DNA of 64,000 bases. It comes from Scatophagus argus. Taxonomy: Eukaryota; Chordata; Actinopteri; Scatophagidae. Made by a program: the position numbers and the translations under genes. The stretch spans positions 3,299,715-3,363,714 of the forward strand of contig NC_058507.1 of assembly GCF_020382885.2 (NCBI RefSeq), given 5' to 3'. Below are positions 37,001 through 48,042 of the stretch, in pieces. Below the pieces are notes generated by a model, which made no database searches, was not told where the DNA came from, and saw only the letters and a program-made list of their open reading frames with translations. Numbering within the stretch: position 1 is the first letter of the stretch; the number at the start of each line of letters is the position of its first letter.

Positions 37001-40000
37001 ATCCAAAATTAATGACGCGGTTTCATGCTGTACTGACTGCGTTCACGTGCGCTGAATAACCTGGCTAGTGGCCACGTGTCGGATTGAGGTCTTACCAGGA
37101 TTGACTGTTTACATGGACCTCTGACACCCCGACGGAGCCTCCCTGTCGCCATGACAAGACCAATTAATAGAATCGTGTCAGATACGCCACCGAATGACTA
37201 TGACAGAACACTTCATTTCTAGTAGAAGGGTTTACTTCCACCTGCCTACCTGCTAACCAAAAAGAAAAAAAACACACAACATGATAATGATATATAAAGT
37301 ATAGTCACAACAAATTAATGCGCTGAAAATAGAACCCAAATTCTTGCAAAGTCTTGTTCAGTTATTTTCCATTCCCGCAGTGCACTGCGAAAGGCTGCAA
37401 TGCGGAAGGATTAAACTGTGAAACATCCTTCTAATTTGAGCACTAAACAAACACCTCATGACGGAGGTGGGGGTGTTTATGAACGTACAATGAAAGCCAG
37501 AAGGCGTTTCTTTGTCAGCGGCAGAGGAGGCTATTGTTTCAATACTGTCGCTCTTTTACAGGTTTATGTTTTTCTAAAACATAAAAAGTTTTTAGTGTTT
37601 AGTACATTTCACATTATTTGCACCTGTAACATTAAAAGAGATGCCCCCGGCCACTAACAGCGCTATGGAGGAATGTCGTACAAGTGGGTTCTGTTTCTGT
37701 TGCACGTCCTGCACAGCGTAGAGGACAGATGACTGTGAACGCATCGGCAAAAGTAAGGACGAGCAACAGTGCATGTGACCAAACACGAAAGTGTGAAGAG
37801 GGATAGACGGGCTACCACCGCGTGGATCCTCAGATCCTCATTTTTCTGATGATCGGTATCTGTGGGGACTTTTTTGGTCTGATCGTCAACAAAATAATTT
37901 TGAAATAACTGTTTGTAATAGCAAACTTATATTTTGTATTATTAATCTGAATTTGAAAAGCTACTAGAAACTAAAGTTATCAAATAAATAGCAATTTAAG
38001 ATGTGTAACACGGTTTTTTTTATGGTGTAATGATGATGATAAATATAGATGACAAGAACCATCATCACCATCAGAAGTTGCCACGTTTCCAACACACTGA
38101 TAGTTATTCCTTTGTCATTAGTCTGCTTTGTCAGGTGATTGTTTAACAGTTTCTCTATTAAATTTCTCCCAACTACATAAATACATACATACAATATATG
38201 CACAAATATGAAATAACATACCTACCTACACCTATTTTTTAATATCTGAAACGGAGATCCGGTTTGATGCACTCTATCTGAAGCCATTACATTACAGCAC
38301 GAGCTCGGCCCCAAATCCACTGAGCTGAATATTTGGGCAGGCAGATGAAGAATTAAGATGCTGTGAACACACTCAGCTACTGAAGCACATGAAGGACAGA
38401 ACCTTCTGTCACTGCCATAAATCTGCTCTCAGCAGTGTAATCCATCATGGAGGGGCCGCCCAGGGACCCGTCTCTGTCCCCCCTGTTCTCGCTCCATTGA
38501 GAGCCAGTGAAGGCGAGCTGACACAGAGGACAGCTGAGCACCACTCACCACAGTCCCCCTCAGAGCCCTCTGCTCACTCCTCTCTCATTCAGTCATCCAG
38601 CTGCCAGGAATCCCAAACACACCTGGGCAGCCTGCTCACAGCAGTCGGGACAAGTGCCGTCAAGGATTTACAAAGATGGCTGCATTCCTTGGCACGCCGC
38701 AGGTACGGTTGGGCCGTCGATGACAGGACGTCCGTGTAAACACGTTGCATCATTAAGACATAATTACAGTCACATCACACAACACTGAAATCTCAGCTTT
38801 GGAAAAGGTTCATTGACTACAACAGCAGCTCTGACAACAAAGCAAAATGAGACTTTATGGCAGTTTTATAATTCATCTATGAATTGTCACTTAATTAAGG
38901 GTCATTTGGTTTTTTAATGAATCAAACTTGTATTATACCAGACAGCTAAAAGCTCCACCACTTTCATAAGTGCATTAAAGTTACTTTTCTCATTAAGAAA
39001 ATGCTCTTGTCCAACACGTGGACAGTTTGTCCAAACACAGACTGATACAAGCAACGATTCAACATGCACAGACTATCGGCCTCTTGTCTCTCCTTGTGAA
39101 GAACACTTTTCCTCACATGAAGTGATGCACTTACTGCGTGAAGCAGCAGCAGCAACATCAGCATTTCAAACAGGCACAAAGAGAAGTTAGCCTGAGAAGG
39201 AGGTCACAAAGATAAGTGCACCACCTGCAGAAACTCCACCTGGAGAAGACTAACAGGTTAAGGAAGACTGCGTCCATGTCTTCTGCTCTGTCTTTTTGTT
39301 GTTCATTATCAAAAAGTGACACCACATAAAGTCAACAAGGATCTTAATGATTATTATATCAAATTAAAAGTTTGGTGATACTCTATATTTTTCTTCTCCC
39401 AAACTAAAAGTAGTGTCAGCGTAGCCAAAGCCTGATATAGACTGTTTTTTCGGCGCCATAGAGTCACATGTTCTTCATTACCGTGAGAACAGCAACTGTA
39501 GTTTATTTTGAGTTAATCCTACGTACACCATCCCGCTGCCATAAATACTCAGCACACCAAGTGTGTATTCGTCACATCTGAAATTACATCTTCAGCAGGA
39601 ACAAATGGGCTTAGGGCTGAGAGCCGCAGTGAAGTAAAAGTAATCGTAATTCTTTATACCCAGGCTGCATATCAGAGTGAGCTTTGCTTCATTAAGTCTG
39701 GGTAAGCTGACCAATTTAAACAGTGCAGTTTCTTACTTCTCCAGTACGGCCATGATCATGGGAGGGAGCACCAGGATGGGCATGGGCAGGACCACTCTGG
39801 TCAGAGCTGTTTCTAAAAGTGCCTGTCACAAAAATAAAGCAAACAGATGTTTAAAAGGTAAGAAAAATCAATTATTTGAATTATGTTCACACTGGGAGGT
39901 AAACTCAAAACCTCATCATTTGCACTGATCACTACCTGACGTCGATAAATAAACCACTACTAAACCCTAAGTGAAGAGTATAAAAGGTCAGGGCTGAGCA

Positions 40001-43000
40001 ACATACATGCCTGGCAGCCACTTTCGACGTTCCCACCACGTTCCCGTTGTCGTCGAGCACACTGATGCCGTCCGACAGCTCGGATTGTCTCATGAGCACC
40101 ACGTTGCAGACGTTTGCGCTCGCTGTAGGGAGGAGAGGCGGGTTTTTAAACATCCAAGTGAAGCATCTCATGCTGGAATTGGACTCATTTTATTTTTTCC
40201 CCCCACAGACTTCATTCTTCATTCATCTTTTCAAATTCTGCCTGGGGTTTAGGGTCCACCTGCCTGTGGCGCTGGAACAGGAAGGACTTCAGGTGCTCGC
40301 TCAAAGGCACTGAGGCAGGTACTCTAAAGATGAGGAATCACAACCTGAATGACTGAACTGGAATTTAACTGAAGACCTGAGGGGATGCACGGGTAATTTT
40401 TGCAGAATTTCTTGATATCAGCATCACAAGTTCGGCATTTCCGGCATTAATTAATTAAATAAGACCGTGACAAGATGTTCTGGCTATATTTTGTATTATA
40501 TTTTTTTTTAATAATTAAATGGCATTTAAAGCTTCAAGAATTCATCACGTTCACGATCACAAAGGAACATGACGATCCGTTTTCTCAGAGTGCTTTACGT
40601 ATGAATGCCCTCCTGAGGTTGAAGTGTGATAACTTTGGTGATCCTTTCACTTTTAATCTCACACCATCTTCAGGTCAAACTTTTTATTTGTCCAACACAT
40701 CAGTCACACCTGTCAAGGTAAGACAGGTACACGGACATACCCTGGAACCAATCAGAGAGCTACAATAAGCAGCTACCTTGTGATGTACCGTACTAATGAG
40801 TGAACAAGGTTGGTTGACAGCACTTTGTGCTCAGGCTTTGATGTTGCTAAGAATGAAATAAAAACCAGTAGCAGCCAGAGGTTTAACGTAGTCATCTAAA
40901 CTCCTGCAGGTCTGGACCCGGGGGGACTCGGGGGCTGCCATGCACGGTGTATTATCGTCAGGAGGAAACACAATGTTTGAGAAGTCACCTTTGCTCATAT
41001 CCTCTCCTGATTTCTTTAGAACACTAAATGGAATGATTTTTAAGGCAAATAAGCCATAATAAAGCCACTAATATGAAATTAATTGAAAGAATTCACACTG
41101 TGATGAAAATACTGCGCTTAGTGTCACTTGTATAACATTACAGCCACTTCACTTGTGTCATAACGCACAATCCTGAACGCCTTGCCTCGTGTGTGACTGT
41201 GACTCGGGCGACAGTCAAATCAGCGGCGGACGGCGTAACCAAGGTGACTGATCGGTCGACAAACAGCAGTGTTGCTGCCCGCTGATTTATTCACGAGAGC
41301 CAAAATGAACACAAATGTATGTTAATATAGATGGACCTTTCTCCTTGACTCTAATAGGAATAAGAAAAACTCATTTTAGAGAGTTTAGTGGTGCCGCCGG
41401 GAGCCTTTTTAATTTAAGACAACAGCGTTCAGATTTATCTTCACTAAGAGCTGCAGGGCTGGCAGGTCTGCTTTGTGAGGGGAATTCAATTGACTGAGCA
41501 AAATAGCTCTTTTTACCTACAAGGGATTTTTTTTTTTTAATCCAGACCAATTAACAGAGAGACAGACAGCAGCAACGACCACAGCAAACAGATCAAATTT
41601 TCAAAAAAAAAAAAAAACTGACTGAAATAATCAGTTGAATTTTATAATTACTCTGATTCTTTCATTAATTTAATTCTACATCTGTGCAGCTCAGTGCTGA
41701 AATATCTGGCTGTAATTTGTTTAATATCTGAAATAATTACATTTATGTACATTCTAATTGTCATCTAATAACTACTGGCACACCCATGGAAATGCATCCA
41801 GAGAAGAACTTTTCACGTGATTACTCCCTAAATATCACAAATAATGACAAATATTTTCAAAACACAACAAATGAATTATCCCCCATAAATTTGTGGCGGT
41901 ACGTCTTTCCCCCCAGTGAAGATCCTCATAATCTAATTGAATGACAGGCCGCTGCTTGATTAGGTTATTACAAATAAATCTAGCCTTAAGTAAGCAAACA
42001 CAATCAAGCGGGTGAAAATTCAAACAGCACTTTGCTTTCGCTCGCTTCAATTAGCCATTTTAATTACCTTTTATATGGGCCTTCCAAAACAACAGCAGCA
42101 ACCACAATGAATAAACAGAAATCAGGTAAATGAGGCCTTGACATAGACGCCACTTTGGGGGTAATTATCCAATTTGTTTGCGGCAGCAGAGGTCTAACAA
42201 GCAGCCAATTACCAGGCAAAGGTTGCGCTGTAGAAACCTGTTGATTTAATTGAAAGAACTGCCTTGGTGAAAGAGTGGAAGCGGCGGAGGAGGAGGAGGA
42301 GGAGGAGGGGGCAGGCAAACAATTTAATTATGAGCCAGCTGCCCGGGGCATTCTGGGACACGGGTCTATACCCCTGGGTGCGACTGTGTGTTTGAGGGAG
42401 AGTGGCATGAAAACCAGCTTTGTGGCTCCACACACGTCTGACAAAGCGAGCTCACAACACGTCTGCAGGCCTGCAGAGGAAAACGTACCGAGGAACAGAA
42501 TGACACAAATCGCTCAGCTGTTGGCTCGTTAATGATCACAGAGCAGCCCTGCCAGGCCCACAACATGTTTATCAACGCTGACGATAACAACCAGTTTATA
42601 CTGGATTTAAATTACTTGTCTGTACATCATGGACATGGAACACACAGCGAGGAAAACGGCGAAAATCCTCAAACGCTTGTTTATCACTACTTGATCCTTA
42701 AAAACTGGATGCATCCCCCCTGCACAGTTGATGGTCCTCAGAGGTTAAACCCTTAACACCTTTGATGATTCCTTTACTTTTTACGTATGCACACCAACAC
42801 TTCCCCGACACCTTAGTTCATGACAAGTTTATGCTGCATTGTTTCTACAGTAGCCCAGAATGGACAAAGCAAACACTGGCTCCTGTTGCGTTTGTATGCA
42901 GCAGTGCTGTCGAAGGCGGTGAGACGAGATCCATCGCCCCACAAAAACTCTGGATTATTTTGTTGCATGTATGAAATGTTTTTTGTGCTATCAGGCTACA

Positions 43001-43325
43001 CATGAGCTTCTCCAAATGCTAACATTAGCTTGTGAACATACTGCCATGCTAAAAGTTACATGCCAAATGTCATCATGCCATAATTTTTGTTAACAAAAGT
43101 CTATAAATTAATTTAATTCAAGAGGCCATTTTAGCAGAGGACTGGGCTTCATTCCTGTCTGTCCCATGAAGTGTTCTGCCCAGCCTTTTGAACTCACCCA
43201 CTGCTGGGAAGGGGATGAACCTCTGCACCAAAAGCCTGGTAGTTGGACTGAAGCGGCTGGCTTTCTGGATTAACACGTTCAACCCGACCTGCACGTGATA
43301 CAGACAGTCAGCCGCCGACAGCGAT

Positions 43326-43357
<32 letters not shown>

Positions 43358-46300
43358 CATTTTGAATGAATATATGACTAAGCTGGTTTTTGGCCTTCAG
43401 CTCAGAAAAGCCCTGACATAAAAAAAAAAAAAAAAAACTTCTGAAGTGTCAGAAATGGTATGACTGGGAAAAAAAGGACACTAATTTATGCATCTGTGCA
43501 TTAAAAAAAATAAATTTAAAAAATCATCATCATCATACTGTAATTTAAAACACTAGAGGGCTGCAGTCAAAAGGCTATGTGCTCTCAGATAACACACCGC
43601 CAGGCCACTTCAGCCTCCGGCTCTGCACAGCCTGGCGGGGGGTCGTCACCGGAGCAGACGTTTAATTGGAGACCTCCATCCCCCCTCCCCGCCCGTCGCT
43701 CCACCCTCCAGGCACCCCATGATTTTTTTTTTCCTGTGCTTGTTGCTGCTGTCAAGCCTGAGGGCAGCAGCTGGATGAGCGCCCAGCAGGAACAGTAATT
43801 GGCTTGAGCCCTACGTCCACACCAAGGGCTGCATCAGGCAGGTGTGTGAACGTGTATTATACTCTTTTGACATTTGAATCTTTGATGACATAGAGGTAAG
43901 AAAAAGGTTCAGCTGATGAAGAGCTTTATGAAGGATGGTGTTCAAAGGATTCTGCTGATACTCTTTGAATTTGGCCATTTTCCTGTCAAAACGATTTGGT
44001 GTTTGGCCTAAAGAAATCAGGATGGAAAAGCACCTCAAAACACAGCTCAACCTTTTTCTGCACTGAAGCCCAGAATAATGACATTTATTGTATACGTATT
44101 GGGTTTGCAGGGTGATTGGGGGGACCTTTGGCATATATGACAGCTTGACAAACAAGACTACAGAATTTGATTGCAGGCTTTACAGAGTTTTTTATGTAAG
44201 GAGAAACCTCCAGTTCTATTTGCAGATTTTATGCTTGTGCATTACGTTGCCCCTGGTTTGAAAGACAAAACGGATCTTTAGGTGACTCAGCTGTCGCTGT
44301 GCGATGATGATATGAGTCACACGGCCCGTTCACTCGGAGCAGAGGCATGATGGGAACTCACAGCAATGGAGACTGCGCTGGTCACTGCTCCAACATATCC
44401 CTGGATGAATTTGGAAGCTGGAGCTGGCTGGAAAGTAAAAAGCGAAACATAAATGTGCTTACAAAACGGAAATGTTTCACATGTGTCTAAACACAGATCA
44501 CTTCAGTGGTGACACTGTACCTTAGAGGCGTTGCGGTTGCTGTAGTTAACACAGGCATTGTGACTCTGATTTAACCACTAAAAAGAAGAGGAGCTGGTTA
44601 GTACATGTGCTGATACACCTGATGTATTGCTATATGATATATGATATTTTTCCCCATCCCTCCCACAACAAGTCACCCAGCCACCCCTCCATGTCCCAGT
44701 CCATATGTGTGGATCAAATATTTTAAGCTCAGACTTCACTGGATAGATTTTCCTCGAGCTTTTAACTGGATCTCAATTATCTTGAGTGAAATGAGCTGCC
44801 AAAACACCTGGAAAAAGCTTGTAGCTGATCCTTGAGTTCAAGGAAATGAGATGATGATTTAGAAAATGGCAGCTTTGGTCACGCATAAGCAGCCTTTATA
44901 TTAGCTTTGTTCAATGAAAAACAGATTTTCTGTTTGACACCTTATTGTGTTCAGAATTTTCTTCTCATCTTTATAAAGTAATTGATAAACTACAGGAAAC
45001 TTAAAAGAGGTCTTGATATTATTCTGTTAATCTGAGCTTTACAAGATGTTGCTATTTACCTGCCAGAAGACAGTTGACACCAACGTTTGATTTGGGAGTA
45101 GGAGGCCAACAACCTGCACAAAGATGATATTCTTTAGACTACAAATCAATGATCAAAAAAATAAAAAACAAGGCCTAAATCATTTACTGGGGACAATTTG
45201 TATTTAAAATAACATATTCATTCCAGCATATCATAAATACACATATGCAGAGAAACAAATTCCAAAAAAATCTGACAACCAGCTTTGCATTACTGAAACG
45301 TATGGAAAAGGTCTTACCACTGGTGTGCCAAATGGGATAAAACCTGTTAAAAAAAACAACCCAATCTGTATTAATACTGTTTAATGTTCTTTAATATCAA
45401 TCCGAACATTAATCACTGCTATCTCTTTCTCCTCCTTCATTTGTTCTCTCTCTCTCCAACTTCAAAGTCTCCTTACAATAAAGGTGCTTGGAGACTTGAC
45501 CAAAATACTTGTGTTTTCTTCTTCAGTGGCCTCGAGAACTTCCCCGTCACCGTGGGAGAGAGGTTTTAATCAGCGCCCAGCTGAGTGTGACCTTTTCCAG
45601 ACAACCTGAAGAACCCCGTTGTGCCATGACAGTTCCCAGGGTGAACGACGCCTCCATGTTGGACCACATAACAAGCCCCGAGATCCCACTTCCCCCAAGG
45701 CTTCCACACCAAACTACTGTACCTGACATCCGAAAGGGCATGAAGATCTTCTCCCCCGAGTCCGGGTGGATGATGGCCTGTAATAAGAGCATAATTATTA
45801 GAATCAGATGATAATGAGTACTGAATGATTTGGGGCAGGTCAGTTCAATTGAGTTTTGCAGTGGGATTAAAGAAGATGAAGGCAATACAGTGAAGCCACT
45901 AAAAACAAGTTGTCAGACGTGCACTAAGAGAACAGATAAGTGGAGCAACTGAAGATTCAAACATATATGGCATTTCTGCATTAAAATGTCTAAAAACCAC
46001 TAGATTTTGTTATATATTCAGTTGTGTCACATACTTACACGATCCAAAGCGCTTCGAGCAATGTTCACACCTGGAGAAATCTGTAATTTTATTCAACCTA
46101 ACAGAGGTTTTCATTTGGTTGCCTGTCGCTATACCTGCTTTCAACTGTTTAACCGTTTTAAATGCATTAAAATGCTTTCAGTCCTTTGACAAATGATACC
46201 TGTGGTTGAGGGTCATGTTTCCTTGATGGGAGTCAACTCACTGATGTGGGCTGAAGGCAGCATGTGTCTGTGCACTTGTGCACTGCCTTTTTGTTAAGTA

Positions 46301-48004
46301 TTATGGCATCTCTAAAAGCACTGATGAAGGTCAGAGCGGCTGAAGGCTTCGGCACTGACGTATTACCGCACCTCACTTTGTGAACTTGTGCAGAACTGCG
46401 GCTACATCACATTTCTCCCTGTATTTTTGTGCGGGTGAGCGTCGCATACGCACACACCAAAGACAAAAGACAGCGTTCTGTTAGTGCAGCATCCTCTCTG
46501 CCATAAGATAAGGCAGATGGAAATCTCCTTCCCCTGCTGGCTCAACGGTGAGGAGATCTGCTGATTGGAGAGGAACGGAAGGCATCTTGCTTCTTCCTGA
46601 CGCTCACAGAAACAGACTCAAACTGGAGGACCGAGCATGAGGGCACCATCACGTCTGAATACGGGACGTTTGCCCCATATGACACACCATGTTCTGTAAC
46701 TGGGCTTCATATTACTGGTCCCATACATACACGGTCCAAGACAACTCAGATCACAACGCTGCATGTTTTCTAAACAACGGGCATCAAATCGCAGTGCATC
46801 CCGGGTGTGATGTGCGTTTGGTTGTAATCAGGTCACCCAAGAGTTCAGTATGAACACAACACTGAGATTTTGGCAAATTCAATGCGGTCACCTCGCAATT
46901 AGAGCCTTTAATGTTGCCTCCATTTTTGTCCACTCTGTTGCTTGTTTGCTGTGTAAATATGTAAGTGTTGAGCTGAACTGTAAAGTTCTGACACCATTCC
47001 ACAACAAGCAGAGACGATAAGAGATAGCAATCCTAGTTTGTCTGTGTGTGTGCGTGTGGGTGTAAAAGTGATTGAGACAGAAACATCTTACCTGCTTTAT
47101 TTTTTGAGCTTTCCAAAGCTGTAGAGAAAATAACAAACACCTTCAATGAGAAAACTTCATTCTACAAGTCGGTATATCAAATCTGTAATTCAAACTCAAG
47201 TCCTTCTTCATTTACTGGTCTTTTTATCAGCGACAGTACAGCTCTGGATAAATACTGTATGATTTGTCAGTTAAATGTCCACACAGGAGATATTTGGCCA
47301 TTTTTACACACATTGCCATAACTGCCATCTCGCTTCTTAATGCTTTACAAACATCTTGTTCAGAGTCGTTGTCCAAAAGCCACACACCAATACAGAAAGA
47401 TACAAGCTGGAGCATTCACACCACTTCAAAAGTAAAAACTACCGCTCAGAAGAAGCATTTACTCAATCCTAAATGAGTGTGTCATCTGAGGTTCTTTGAG
47501 TGTTTACCTGAGCATCAGTCACTCCTGGAGGCAGAGTTCCCTGTTTGAAACGGTCGAGCAGCTCCACGCTCTCCCGCAGCCGTTTCTGATTTGATAAAAC
47601 ACATATAAAATGGGTGAAATGTAAAGTTGAGTCAGGGTACTGTTGCCAAGAAGAGTCTGTTCTTTCTCTTCCACCATGTAAGCCACATGGTTCAATGTGC
47701 GATAATTGTGTTTCGCACAAAACTTTCATGCTGATTTTCAGTTGACAAATGATTTTCCTAAAAGGTAATGAGCAGATTTCTGTGGTGTGATCGATGTCTA
47801 ATGCTGCCCAAAATACGAGGTCATGTGGTCCAATCTGTTCTAATGAGCTTGCCATCTGTGTGTGTGTGTGTGTGTGTGTGTGTGAGCTTTTACTCCATTT
47901 GTTTGAGATGGTGCACTTTCGTCCGTGTGCACAAGAGGTTTTGTGTGTGTTCCACTCCTGTTATTAGGGGCAAGTTGAGGCTATGCCTGACCCAGCAGGA
48001 TACA

Positions 48005-48042
<38 letters not shown>

